A stretch of 64,000 bases of DNA from the NCBI GenBank assembly GCA_040386775.1, contig JAZKEU010000017.1, positions 275,267-339,266 on the forward strand. Reading direction: 5' to 3'. Source of the stretch: Bdellovibrionota bacterium (GTDB taxonomy: Bacteria > Bdellovibrionota > Bdellovibrionia > Bdellovibrionales > JAEYZS01). The translations under genes and the position numbers were made by a program. The notes below the pieces were generated by a model. It saw nothing but the letters and a program-made list of their open reading frames with translations, was not told the DNA's origin and did not search any database. Every line of letters begins with the position of its first letter. The first letter of the stretch is position 1. Below, piece by piece: positions 18,880 to 27,444 of the stretch.

Positions 18880-19491
18880 ATGAAAACTTTAACATTTTCT
18901 AAAGGTATACTAACTCTAGCTTTAGTTTCCGTTGTAATGACTGGTTGTTTGCCAGAAAAACGTTCTAAAGAACCCAATGTTGAGCTCACGCAAGACATGA
19001 TGAGCGATCCATCTTTTAAAGCTCAAGACTTTGATAAGGACAAACCAGGTAAGAGAGCAAACATGCTTCCCCCGCCAGGAACAAATCCAATGAACTGGAC
19101 ACCATATCCAAATTATCAAAACGATGAAGAAGCGAAAAATTTTAAAAACCCACTTGTTTCTAATAAAGAAATTTTAGGAAAAGGTGAGAGACTCTTCCAA
19201 ATTTATTGCGCCGTTTGCCACGGAACTAAAGGTTACGGAGATGGAACAATAGCGGAAAAGAGTTTAGTAAAACCACCATCACTTCAAGCTGAAAAAGTTA
19301 GAGGATGGACAGATGGTCAGATCAATCACTTGATCACTAAAGGTCGCGGACTCATGGGCGGATACGAAAGCCAAATTCCAAGTCAGGAAGATCGTTGGGC
19401 GTTGGTTACTTACATCAGACACATGCAGAAATCTTTGCCAGCAGCTGGGCCTAATCATGATCACTCACAACATGCGAATGAAGGAAAATAA
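18880..19491 (+). CDS. actE: Alternative complex III subunit ActE, monoheme cytochrome c lipoprotein
   Basis: A 203-residue lipoprotein. The signal peptide ends in the lipobox VMTGC (Cys23). One heme site, CAVCH, sits in IYCAVCHGTKGYGDG, and a Met in the C-terminal half (GRGLMGGYE) is the likely distal ligand. This is the ordinary mono-heme c fold of ActE, which relays electrons out of the complex to a soluble carrier or directly to an oxidase. It is directly adjacent to actD and overlaps nothing downstream if actF starts at 19493. Confidence 0.94.
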   Translation: MKTLTFSKGILTLALVSVVMTGCLPEKRSKEPNVELTQDMMSDPSFKAQDFDKDKPGKRANMLPPPGTNPMNWTPYPNYQNDEEAKNFKNPLVSNKEILGKGERLFQIYCAVCHGTKGYGDGTIAEKSLVKPPSLQAEKVRGWTDGQINHLITKGRGLMGGYESQIPSQEDRWALVTYIRHMQKSLPAAGPNHDHSQHANEGK

Positions 19492-19492
19492 A

Positions 19493-20701
19493 ATGGGAAA
19501 CGTTGATCATAACCATAGCCATAAACTCGAAGTCGGCACTTACGTTGTAAGCCAAAAGCTAAAAGGAATCATGTTTAGCTTTATCCTGATCGGTCTTCTA
19601 ACTTTAGTAGTTGGATACGTGGTGGATAAAGAAAGAATTTGGCAGTCATTCCTGACAAATTTTTTCTATTTTACATCTTTAGCTTTAGGTGGACTTTTCT
19701 TTACAGCAATTCAGTATGTAACTAAAGCAGGTTGGAGTGCAGGTGTAAGAAGAGTATTTGAAAGCTTAACAGCATTCTTACCAGTAGCTTTGGTTGCAGC
19801 AATCGTAATCATCGCGTTCGGTTCTCATTCACTTTTTGAATGGTTACACACAGATGTTGTCAATGCAGATCCAATCCTCAAAGGTAAACAAGGCTACTTG
19901 AATATGCCGTTCTTTGCGATCAGAACAGTTGTGTTCTTTGCAATCTGGATGCTTTTCCAGAAATTAATCGTTGGAAATTCTTTGAAGCAAGATAAGACTG
20001 GCGACGAAAGCTTAACTCACAAAAACGTTTCACTTTCTGTTGGGTTTTTGATTCTTTTTGCTCTGACTTATTCACTGTTCAGTATTGATTTCGTAATGAG
20101 CTTACATCCACATTGGTTCTCTACAATGTTTGGTGTTTATACTTTTGCAGGATTATTCCAAGCGTCTCTATCACTGATCACTATCATTGTGATTAAATTG
20201 ATGGATAAAGGCCTTGTGAAAGGTTTTGTGACGGAAGAACATCTTCACGATCTAGGGAAATTCATGTTCGCGTTCACAGTGTTCTACGCTTACATCGCGT
20301 TTTCTCAGTTCATGTTGATCTGGTACGCAAACTTACCTGAAGAAACTATTTTCTACGCACACAGAGCACACGGTGGTTGGATGGCAGTGTCATTTTCACT
20401 TCTGATCTTTAAGTTCGTAGTTCCATTCTTGATGTTGTTACCAAGAGGCGCTAAGCGTGACAAAGGTCACCTTGTGCGCGTTGGTTGCTTGATCCTAATC
20501 ATGCAATGGGTAGACATCTATTGGTTGGTATATCCAAACTTTAACGAAGGACACGTAGTGTTCTCGTACCAAGAAGTAGGGTTGTTCTTGGGCTTCTTAG
20601 GATTGTTTATCTTCACTGTGACGAAATTTTTGTCGAAGAATAGTCTGGTGGCGATTAAAGATCCGTATATCCACGAATCAAACCATCACCACGTCCTTTA
20701 A
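19493..20701 (+). CDS. actF: Alternative complex III subunit ActF (NrfD-like membrane protein)
   Basis: Second NrfD-like subunit, about ten membrane helices. I choose the ATG at 19493 (402 residues): GAAGGA lies seven bases upstream, overlapping the end of actE. The longer frame from 19457 would run through actE. A His-rich start (MGNVDHNHSHKLEVG) and end (HESNHHHVL) flank the membrane core, where RAHGGWMAVSFSLLIFKFVVPFL is a typical segment. It is the last gene of the operon and is followed at once by a hairpin. No cytochrome oxidase genes follow, unlike in many ACIII loci. Confidence 0.93.
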   Translation: MGNVDHNHSHKLEVGTYVVSQKLKGIMFSFILIGLLTLVVGYVVDKERIWQSFLTNFFYFTSLALGGLFFTAIQYVTKAGWSAGVRRVFESLTAFLPVALVAAIVIIAFGSHSLFEWLHTDVVNADPILKGKQGYLNMPFFAIRTVVFFAIWMLFQKLIVGNSLKQDKTGDESLTHKNVSLSVGFLILFALTYSLFSIDFVMSLHPHWFSTMFGVYTFAGLFQASLSLITIIVIKLMDKGLVKGFVTEEHLHDLGKFMFAFTVFYAYIAFSQFMLIWYANLPEETIFYAHRAHGGWMAVSFSLLIFKFVVPFLMLLPRGAKRDKGHLVRVGCLILIMQWVDIYWLVYPNFNEGHVVFSYQEVGLFLGFLGLFIFTVTKFLSKNSLVAIKDPYIHESNHHHVL

Positions 20702-20726
20702 GACGGCTCGATCTTTCGAGCTGTCT
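20701..20726 (+). terminator. Hairpin at the end of the act operon
   Basis: AGACGGCTCG and CGAGCTGTCT form a 10-bp stem (one G-U pair) around ATCTTT, starting on the last base of the actF stop codon. There is no T-tract, so it may be a 3'-stabilising hairpin rather than a strong intrinsic terminator. Confidence 0.55.
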
Positions 20727-20942
20727 CGGCGTTGCTTGCGGTTTCGAAAATCCTCGCGCCTTGATGCAGCTCGCAATCTCTTCGCCTCAGTTTTTTGTGT
20801 CGGAGATTTGGGGGGATGGGATGACTGCGTTTTGCTGGTCAGATATTCAATGTAAATGTATGCAGTTTGATATCAAAAATATTCTTTTATGACAGGGAAA
20901 TCTTTTTGTCGTAAATTGATATTCAAATGCATCGGAGTTTTT

Positions 20943-21257
20943 ATGAGATTTATGCTTATTACAGTTCTAGCTATATTTTCAATTTACACAGGATGGATAG
21001 TTTGGGAATTCGGTTATACAAGCGTATTTGAAGTCTCCCTTAGAGAGCAGCCTTCAACACAAGTGTTAGTGGATCTCTTTGTCATGGGCGGCATTCTGCT
21101 GGCCATTATGATTCTGGATAATCAAAGAAATGGAAGACCTTTCCGTAAGGTTGCTCCGTTTGTGGTAGTTACTCTTTTAGCCGGATCAATAGGACCTCTT
21201 TTATATTTCATAGTCCATGCTGATCTTTTAAAATATAATCCCAAAAAGCTGACCTAA
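20943..21257 (+). CDS. DUF2834 family small membrane protein
   Basis: With the ATG at 20943 (CGGAG five bases upstream) the product has 104 residues, the usual size for DUF2834. A longer frame from 20889 would add 18 residues without a Shine-Dalgarno. There are three membrane helices (residues about 2-20, 41-57 and 69-92). The N-terminal pattern TVLAIFSIYTGWIVWEFGY is family-like. The function of this family is not established. It stands alone, with an intrinsic terminator downstream. Confidence 0.7.
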   Translation: MRFMLITVLAIFSIYTGWIVWEFGYTSVFEVSLREQPSTQVLVDLFVMGGILLAIMILDNQRNGRPFRKVAPFVVVTLLAGSIGPLLYFIVHADLLKYNPKKLT

Positions 21258-21292
21258 ATCCCTAGCTTTATATTCAAGATATTTTCAAATGT

Positions 21293-21319
21293 ACGCTGAC
21301 TTAATAGTTGGCGTTTTTT
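21293..21319 (+). terminator. Intrinsic terminator after the DUF2834 gene
   Basis: ACGCTGAC, loop TTAATA, GTTGGCGT pair over eight positions (two G-U pairs), followed by TTTTT. Confidence 0.75.
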
Positions 21320-21460
21320 CTATGTGGCATACAACTTGTGAAACTAAAAAATTCAATTCGGGTGCGTATAACGTTTTAGTGTGTGAATAAAAATTTTATT
21401 AATTTTGATTCTTGACAGAGGTTCGCATTTATATATTGATGATTCAATCAAGGGGAAGTT

Positions 21461-21973
21461 ATGAAATATTTATTTTTTATCTTGTTGCTATCATCTGGTT
21501 ATTCTTATGCGGGAACTCTAGAAGTTATTACCTTTAAAAAAGGTGAGCTTAAGTCAGTTCAGGCGACACCTGGAGAGCTTAATTGTAAGTTCAATTATGA
21601 TATGGATACATATTGGAAAAGAGTAACTGACGGTTATGAATGTATACATGCAGGATGTTGGTACGAACAGCAAGCCTCTTACACAATTAAAATCAATAAC
21701 GATCTTTATATTGAAAGAACAGATGATAATGGCACCAGCATAAGTGATCATCCAAAAGTCATGACCGATGCCATCTGTGCGGAAGAAGGATTGCAACAGT
21801 ATAAGCGTTCTACAGAGTGGTGGCTCTTCAAATTGCATGAAGTGGATGCGGGTAGTATTTTTAAAAAATCATCTAAAGAATGTTATGAAAAAGAATTGTG
21901 GGTAACCTACGACACGACAACCAAAAAAATCTTCAGCCATGCCTTTAAAGACAAACTGGTAGAATGCCCATGA
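21461..21973 (+). CDS. Small secreted protein, unknown function
   Basis: A 170-residue protein with signal peptide MKYLFFILLLSSGYSYAG. The mature part has seven cysteines (for example GECNC-like spacing, GYECIHAGCWYEQQ, AICAEEG, KECYEK), suggesting an oxidised periplasmic or extracellular fold. I recognise no family. AAGGGGAAG precedes the ATG, and a TTGACA lies 50 bp upstream (21412), a possible promoter with a poor -10. The next gene starts 13 bp downstream. Confidence 0.7.
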   Translation: MKYLFFILLLSSGYSYAGTLEVITFKKGELKSVQATPGELNCKFNYDMDTYWKRVTDGYECIHAGCWYEQQASYTIKINNDLYIERTDDNGTSISDHPKVMTDAICAEEGLQQYKRSTEWWLFKLHEVDAGSIFKKSSKECYEKELWVTYDTTTKKIFSHAFKDKLVECP

Positions 21974-21986
21974 TCTTTAAAGAGCT

Positions 21987-22880
21987 ATGAAAATTTTCAA
22001 ATATTCATTGATATCTGTAGCTTTATTTTTGTTAATAGCGGTGGGCTTTTTTCTTTATTCAGTGTCACAGCTTCCGGATCCAATTGCTCTTAAAGAAAAA
22101 ATAAAAACCGAAAAAGAAGTAAAATCTCCGACAGAATTACAAAAAGAAATCTCTGCGGAAGTAGAAAGTCTTTCCCAGACTCTTGAACCTGAAAATGAAT
22201 CAGTTCAGCAGCCGACACATGTTGCTGCCACAAAATCAAACACCAGCGAGCAAGTTTTTGGCCTAATAAACGAAGAGTACAGTGATATTCGTGTTTGTGA
22301 AAACTTAGGAAAACCTTCTACAAAAGACATTACTCCTAATGTGATATTTGATGCTATCGCTAGTAAAGATAGAAATGATTCCAAGCTCGAATCGTTCCGA
22401 GTTCCAATTAAGCACATCTTCCAAAGTAAACCGATGAAGGAATTGTTCGCAGAAATTGATGAAGTGGATAAAGACAATCTTCAAGGTGAAGAGCGCACTT
22501 CATACTTAAAGAAAATTGGCTTTTACGCTATCGCAGTTAAAAAAGCGCAAGAGGCCTACAGTCAAAAGGCGGAGTACGAAGAGATCGGCGATAGAGCCTA
22601 TGATCTTTATGTGATTTCTCAAATCGTAGAGAAAAAGCCAGAGCTTGCTTTAGACAAAAATGTTTTAGATTTCTGCAATCAGCTTCAAACTTCTATTGGT
22701 CAAAAATCAAAATCTGATATCACTGAGGAAAGAAAAGAACTTCTGAAGCTTATCGAGTATGCGGGATTAACACCTCAACAGTTGGATTTTAATCCTCAGG
22801 TCAGAACGAAGTTCAATATCGATCTCAGTAAGACAGGCCTATCTTTTGGCTTAACTCACCCCGGAATGAAGTTTCAATAA
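21987..22880 (+). CDS. Membrane-anchored periplasmic protein, unknown function
   Basis: A 297-residue protein with one N-terminal membrane segment (residues about 7-27), then a charged, disordered stretch rich in Glu, Lys, Gln and Ser (about 35-90). A helical domain follows with two cysteines (VCENLG and LDFCNQL). I find no known motif. It probably forms an operon with the secreted protein immediately upstream. Confidence 0.68.
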   Translation: MKIFKYSLISVALFLLIAVGFFLYSVSQLPDPIALKEKIKTEKEVKSPTELQKEISAEVESLSQTLEPENESVQQPTHVAATKSNTSEQVFGLINEEYSDIRVCENLGKPSTKDITPNVIFDAIASKDRNDSKLESFRVPIKHIFQSKPMKELFAEIDEVDKDNLQGEERTSYLKKIGFYAIAVKKAQEAYSQKAEYEEIGDRAYDLYVISQIVEKKPELALDKNVLDFCNQLQTSIGQKSKSDITEERKELLKLIEYAGLTPQQLDFNPQVRTKFNIDLSKTGLSFGLTHPGMKFQ

Positions 22881-22992
22881 ATGGGAAAGATCTATTCTGC
22901 CTAGTGTTGCAGTGTTTCTTCATATCAAATAAGCGTTAATATCTCGACTTCGCCTAACCCCTTTACTAAAACTTAAGCATCCGGGGGGATGA

Positions 22993-23451
22993 ATGAAGTC
23001 TTTATTTTTGTTTCTTATTATTTTCTCAATCAATTCATTTGCTCAAAACTCTCTCAATACCCAATATCCGAGAGTGATGGCCTGCCAGAATCCAAGTTCT
23101 AATATCTATGTTGAAGTTTTCCACGATCAATCAGGATTTCTTGGCGCTCCTAAGAATCCAACAGGATATTTGATTCTCTGGTCCACAATAATGGGCAAGG
23201 ACACTCAAAAGAGATTGGTATTAGACGTTCCTATGAAGCATATCTCTGAGGGAGGTTCCGGATGTACTTTAGATATAAAGTGGTCCCAAAAAAAAGGAAG
23301 TGGAGCCGATGCAATTTCTCATTTTCATATTCAAGTTGCTGCCTGCAATATGTTGGATAAAGCACCTAAAGGCAAAATCACTCAAAACGATGTCTATAGT
23401 AGTGGCAAAGTTATAACGACATCTTCAGATTTGAATTGTCAGCTCCAATAA
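22993..23451 (+). CDS. Small secreted protein, unknown function
   Basis: A 152-residue protein with signal peptide MKSLFLFLIIFSINSFA. Four cysteines in the mature part (MACQNPSSN, GCTLD, AACNM, LNCQL) suggest two disulfides and a beta-rich periplasmic domain. It is not a family I recognise. A GGGGGG-rich Shine-Dalgarno precedes the ATG. Confidence 0.68.
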   Translation: MKSLFLFLIIFSINSFAQNSLNTQYPRVMACQNPSSNIYVEVFHDQSGFLGAPKNPTGYLILWSTIMGKDTQKRLVLDVPMKHISEGGSGCTLDIKWSQKKGSGADAISHFHIQVAACNMLDKAPKGKITQNDVYSSGKVITTSSDLNCQLQ

Positions 23452-23478
23452 TTTTCAAATAATTAAAAGAGGAATTTT

Positions 23479-24255
23479 ATTAAAAATTTATTTTTAGCTA
23501 TTCTGTTCTTTTCCAGTGTTAGTTATTCTAGAACGTTAATTGTATCTGATATCGATGACACGATCAAAGCTTCTCATGTGCGTAAGAAATCTGATTCCGC
23601 GGCAAATGCTTTTGTAACCACTTTGGCTTTTAGAGGAATGAAAGAGACTTATGAAGAAGTTCTCGCAAATGAAGGAGCTGAAATCATATATGTGACCAAC
23701 GCTCTAGATACCATAATGAACGATTCCCATTCCAAATTCATTAAGAATAATGAATTCCCTAAAGGAAAAATATTTTTTAGGAAAGGAAGTGCCGATACTC
23801 ACAAATACTCCACGATCAAGAATTACTTATTATCAAATCTCGATATAGATAAACTGATCTTGGTGGGGGACAATGGAGAAAGAGATATTTTGTTTTACGA
23901 TCAAATCGCTCAAGAATTCAAAGATCGGCTGACGAGCATCAACACCTACATTCGTATTGTTTATTCAGAGCCGTATAAAGTGTTGCCCCTGGCAGAAAAT
24001 CAAAAAGGATTTGTTTCTCCATTGGAACTTCTAGCGGATTTAACTGTAAGTAATTTTATAAAAGTAGAAAGATATTATGAAATTGCCGGAAAACAGTCAC
24101 AAGAAATTTTGGTAGCAGAAAAAACCGACAGTAAAAGCCCTCAGTATTTTCCGAGTTGGCTAACTTGCAAAGGCTTTGACCCCGGCTCTTATGAAGAATT
24201 AATGACACCAATTATAGAAAAAGGCTTTGAAAAGGTTCGTTCCATTTGCCAGTAA
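23479..24255 (+). CDS. Exported DUF2183-like (App1-type) HAD phosphatase, apparent ATT start
   Basis: The reading frame contains the HAD nucleophile motif VSDIDDTIKASH upstream of the first ATG/GTG/TTG-type codon that could serve (GTG at 23578). That GTG would delete the motif. The frame opens after a TAA at 23464. AAGAGGA (23467-23473) then sits five bases before ATT (23479), giving MKNLFLAILFFSSVSYS, a textbook signal peptide, followed by the DxDxT motif. Later motifs fit the family: VTNALD, FRKGSADTHKYSTIKNYL (with the conserved Lys) and LVGDNGERDILFY. I conclude that translation starts at ATT, giving 258 residues. The product is likely a periplasmic phosphatase on a lipid-like phosphate; the substrate is inferred only from the family. 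Confidence 0.72.
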   Translation: MKNLFLAILFFSSVSYSRTLIVSDIDDTIKASHVRKKSDSAANAFVTTLAFRGMKETYEEVLANEGAEIIYVTNALDTIMNDSHSKFIKNNEFPKGKIFFRKGSADTHKYSTIKNYLLSNLDIDKLILVGDNGERDILFYDQIAQEFKDRLTSINTYIRIVYSEPYKVLPLAENQKGFVSPLELLADLTVSNFIKVERYYEIAGKQSQEILVAEKTDSKSPQYFPSWLTCKGFDPGSYEELMTPIIEKGFEKVRSICQ

Positions 24256-24414
24256 ATCTCTCAATTGCAATTAAACCTATCGCCAATTGTTTAAATCCTT
24301 CTAAATTCAGGATAACCATTGACAAGATGAGGGATTTTTTGAGACTTTATCTTTCATGCAAGAGTGCCTATCTTATTCAATTACCACAATGACATTTTAA
24401 TCCCAGGCACACCT

Positions 24415-26373
24415 ATGTCACAAATATCCATTATACTACCAGACAACTCCGTTAAAAACTTCGATCATGAACCTACGGTTCTTGAAGTGGCAAATGCTAT
24501 TGGTCCACGTTTAGCTAAAGAAACTCTGGGCGGAATTGTAAACAATGGAAAAGACATTGAGGATCTTCGCTACGTTTTAAAAAATAACGATAAACTTAAA
24601 ATCATCACTTCAAAAGATCCACAAGGTTTAGAGGTGATCAGACATACTGCTGCTCACGTAATGGCTCAAGCAGTTCAAGAATTGTGGCCTGATGTGAAGG
24701 TAACAATTGGCCCCGTGATTGACGATGGTTTCTATTATGACTTTGATTCTCCATTTACTTTCTCTCCAGAAGATTTAGAAAAGATCGAAAAGAAAACAAA
24801 AGAAATCATAAAACAAGATCTTCCAATCACTCGCGATTATTGGCCAAAACAAAAAGCCATCGAAACTTTCACAAAGATGGGTGAGAACTTCAAAGTAGAG
24901 CTCATTCAAGGTTTAAAAGACGAAAAAGTGGGAATCTACACGCAAGGTGGAAAATGGTTCGATCTTTGTAAAGGTCCTCACGTACAAAGCATCGGTTCTA
25001 TCAAAGCCGTAAAAGTCACTCATCTTGCTGGTGCTTACTGGCGTGGTGATGAAAAAAATAAAATGCTTCAAAGAGTTTATGCGACTGCATTTTTCTCTGA
25101 AAAAGATCTTCAAGAGCATCTTGCAAGAATCGAAGAAGCAAAAAAACGCGATCACAGAAAGCTCGGAAAAGAAATGGGCTTATTTGTATTTGATCAAGTT
25201 GCGGTGGGAAGTCCTTTCTTCACACCGAAGGGCACGATCATTTATAATGAATTGATTCAATTTGTTCGTGAAAAATATAAAAAATATGGTTACCAAGAAG
25301 TGATCACTCCGCAAATCTATGACGTGGATTTGTATCATACATCAGGTCACTACGATAACTACCGTGAGAATATGTACTTTACAGATATCGACGAGAGAAG
25401 CTGTTCGGTGAAACCAATGAACTGTCCAGGGCATTGCGTATTGTTCTCGCACGATCATCATTCCTATAGAGATCTACCTTTACGTATCGCAGACTTCGGA
25501 AGACTTCATAGATATGAAAAAAGCGGAGCTCTTCACGGTGTAACTAGAGTAAGATCATTCTCACAAGATGATGCTCACGTTTTCTGTACTGTAGATCAAG
25601 TTCAATCTGAAATTGAAAAATTCATGACAATGTTAAATGAGATTTATCAAACTCTAGGTATGTCCGAATACAAGGTTTACTTCTCAACTCGTCCAGAAAA
25701 ACGTACGGGTAGTGAAGAACTTTGGGATAAAGCTGAAAATGCTTTAGAACAGGCTCTTAAAAATTTAAAACTAGATTATATTTTAAATCCTGGTGACGGT
25801 GCCTTCTATGGACCGAAACTAGATATTTCTTTTGTGGATGCACTAAAGCGTCCATGGCAATTGGGAACTCTTCAGTACGATCCAAACATGCCAGAAAGAT
25901 TTAAATTAACTTACGTTGGTTCAGACAACACAAGTCATACACCTGTGATGTTACATAGAGCGATTTTAGGATCGTTAGAAAGATTCATAGGTGTTTATAC
26001 AGAACATTGCGCAGGCCATTTCCCACTTTGGATGAATCCAAACCAAGTGAGTATATTAAATTTAAACGAAGTGCACATTCCATTCTGTGAAGAATTGAAA
26101 GAAAGACTTCAAAAAGAAAATATCCGCGTAAACTTCGATGCAAGAAACGAAAAATTAGGTTTCAAGATCAGAGAAGCGCAATTGATGAAGGTTCCGTACA
26201 TGATCGTTGTCGGAGATAAAGAAGTAGAAACAAAAAAATTAGCTGTTCGTTATAGAACGGGCGAAAATTTTAATGATTTAACAATAGAGAATTTTGTGGA
26301 AGGCCTAAAGACTGAAATTAAAAATAGAAGTCTTACTTCTTATCTTAAACCAACCCTACCAGGAGATGCATGA
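24415..26373 (+). CDS. thrS: Threonyl-tRNA synthetase
   Basis: Charges tRNA-Thr. With the ATG at 24415 it has 652 residues, close to the E. coli length. An in-frame GTG at 24364 would add 17 non-conserved residues. Domains in order: TGS (residues 1-62, starting ISIILPDNSVK), editing/SAD domain with HTAAHVMA and CKGPHV, catalytic class II core with the zinc/motif 2 region KPMNCPGHC and RIADFGRLHRYEKSGALHG, then motif 3 and the anticodon-binding domain (VPYMIVVGDKEVE). The stop overlaps the infC start. It heads the thrS-infC-rpmI-rplT group. Confidence 0.96.
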   Translation: MSQISIILPDNSVKNFDHEPTVLEVANAIGPRLAKETLGGIVNNGKDIEDLRYVLKNNDKLKIITSKDPQGLEVIRHTAAHVMAQAVQELWPDVKVTIGPVIDDGFYYDFDSPFTFSPEDLEKIEKKTKEIIKQDLPITRDYWPKQKAIETFTKMGENFKVELIQGLKDEKVGIYTQGGKWFDLCKGPHVQSIGSIKAVKVTHLAGAYWRGDEKNKMLQRVYATAFFSEKDLQEHLARIEEAKKRDHRKLGKEMGLFVFDQVAVGSPFFTPKGTIIYNELIQFVREKYKKYGYQEVITPQIYDVDLYHTSGHYDNYRENMYFTDIDERSCSVKPMNCPGHCVLFSHDHHSYRDLPLRIADFGRLHRYEKSGALHGVTRVRSFSQDDAHVFCTVDQVQSEIEKFMTMLNEIYQTLGMSEYKVYFSTRPEKRTGSEELWDKAENALEQALKNLKLDYILNPGDGAFYGPKLDISFVDALKRPWQLGTLQYDPNMPERFKLTYVGSDNTSHTPVMLHRAILGSLERFIGVYTEHCAGHFPLWMNPNQVSILNLNEVHIPFCEELKERLQKENIRVNFDARNEKLGFKIREAQLMKVPYMIVVGDKEVETKKLAVRYRTGENFNDLTIENFVEGLKTEIKNRSLTSYLKPTLPGDA

Positions 26374-27050
26374 ACAACAATAACAATAGCTACAGACCAC
26401 CAATTGCTCGTCCACCAAGAAAAGAAGGAAATTTCGGTCCCAAGAGAGACGCAAAAAAAGACGGGTTCAAAATGAACTTTGAAATCAACGCTGCTCAAGT
26501 GAGAGTGATTGATGATGAAGGTGGAATGCTTGGAGTGATGACTCCTAAGGAAGCCGTAGCAATGGCTCAAGCAAGAGGTTTAGATCTCATTGAAGTTGCA
26601 CCCAACGCAACTCCTCCAACTTGCAAAATTATGGATTACGGAAAGTACAAGTATGAGCAAAAGAAGAAGGCTCAGGTTTCTAAAAAGAACCAAGTGACTA
26701 TCGATGTAAAAGAAATCCAGTTGAGACCAAGAACTGAAACGAACGATCTAGAAACAAAGCTTAGACACGCTAAGAGATTCCTAGAAGACGGCGATAAAGT
26801 GAAGTTCAATCTTCGTTATAAAGGTAGAGAAATGGTCCACCAAGAGCTTGGAAAAGCCCTTATGGATAAAGTAGTTGAGCAGCTTAAGGGCGTTGGAATT
26901 GTGGAAACGGCTCCAAAAATGGAAGGAAAGCAGTTCTTCTGCCTAATGCAGCCAGATCCAGTTCATTTAAAAGAAGTCCAAAAGAAAAAGAAGCAAGCCG
27001 CGGCCCAGGCAGCAGCAGCGACTAAAAAGACGGACGATAAAGAATCATAG
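26370..27050 (+). CDS. infC: Translation initiation factor IF-3
   Basis: Binds the 30S subunit and checks start-codon and initiator-tRNA pairing. The 226-residue protein has the N-domain (FEINAAQVRVIDDEGGMLGV), the linker (IMDYGKYKYEQKKK) and the C-domain (LRPRTETNDLETKL, KFNLRYKGREM). It is longer than E. coli IF-3 (180): an Asn/Arg/Pro-rich N-terminal extension of about 30 residues and a Lys/Ala-rich tail are extra. It starts with ATG after AGGAG, inside the thrS stop, rather than with the AUU used for autoregulation in E. coli. Confidence 0.95.
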   Translation: MNNNNNSYRPPIARPPRKEGNFGPKRDAKKDGFKMNFEINAAQVRVIDDEGGMLGVMTPKEAVAMAQARGLDLIEVAPNATPPTCKIMDYGKYKYEQKKKAQVSKKNQVTIDVKEIQLRPRTETNDLETKLRHAKRFLEDGDKVKFNLRYKGREMVHQELGKALMDKVVEQLKGVGIVETAPKMEGKQFFCLMQPDPVHLKEVQKKKKQAAAQAAAATKKTDDKES

Positions 27051-27058
27051 CCTCATCC

Positions 27059-27080
27059 AGTGCTTCCTAAGGGAAGCACT
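27059..27080 (+). promoter_or_regulatory. Intercistronic hairpin A, infC-rpmI gap
   Basis: AGTGCTTCC, loop TAAG, GGAAGCACT: a perfect 9-bp stem beginning eight bases after the infC stop. It has no T-tract. It shares the AGTGCT...AGCACT frame with hairpins at 27445, 41120 and 41156, all in gaps of translation operons. Confidence 0.7.
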
Positions 27081-27242
27081 AATGCCTAAAAACCTCTTTT
27101 AGGGATTAAAAATAACTTGTTTAGTCATCAACTCTAAGGTTATAACCTTTACCTCAAGTCCAAAATACTTGTACTACGAACTTTTATACGGCTCAAAAGT
27201 AGGATTCAATTCGAATTCTCGCCTGTAAGGTTAGGAGATCAA
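27081..27242 (+). promoter_or_regulatory. Structured leader of rpmI-rplT, candidate L20 control region
   Basis: This gap of 162 bases after hairpin A holds CCTAAAA/TTTTAGG (27085-27103), the 14-base palindrome AAGGTTATAACCTT (27136-27149) and AATTCGAATT near 27210. Ribosomal protein L20 represses rpmI-rplT translation by binding structured RNA in this place in E. coli. That this region does the same here is an inference from position. AGGAG lies five bases before the rpmI ATG. Confidence 0.4.
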
Positions 27243-27434
27243 ATGAAGAACAAGACCAATTCTGGAGCGAAAAAACGCTTCAAGAAGACACCGTCGGGCA
27301 AAGTGAAAAGAAAAAGCACTAAGCGTCGCCATCTTATGAACAGCAAATCACCAAAAGCAAAAAGGCAATTAGCAGCACCCGTTTACGTAAGTGATGCAAA
27401 CATGCTTCAAGTAAAAAGATTGCTAGTATTTTAA
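27243..27434 (+). CDS. rpmI: 50S ribosomal protein L35
   Basis: A 63-residue, highly basic protein; the start MKNKTNSGAKKRFKKTPSGK and the segment KRRHLMNSKSPKAKRQL are the L35 signature. It has the usual bacterial length and the standard place between infC and rplT. Confidence 0.96.
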   Translation: MKNKTNSGAKKRFKKTPSGKVKRKSTKRRHLMNSKSPKAKRQLAAPVYVSDANMLQVKRLLVF

Positions 27435-27444
27435 TTAATTTATT

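Noticed and set aside
19457..19492. ATG 19457 as the actF start
   Set aside because: It lies within actE; the ATG at 19493 has a proper Shine-Dalgarno and gives the family-typical N-terminus.
20727..20860. GC-richer stretch after the act operon as a small RNA or gene remnant
   Set aside because: No open frame with a start signal, no terminator and no promoter could be recognised.
23578..24255. GTG 23578 as the start of the DUF2183-like gene
   Set aside because: It would remove both the signal peptide and the catalytic DxDxT motif, which lie in the same open frame upstream.
24319..24350. TTGACA upstream of thrS as a promoter
   Set aside because: No acceptable -10 hexamer lies at 15-19 bases; the promoter position is left open.
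27190..27230. TTCGAATTC-like segment as a tRNA T-arm
   Set aside because: No acceptor stem, D-arm or anticodon arm can be built around it; it is a simple palindrome in the rpmI leader.
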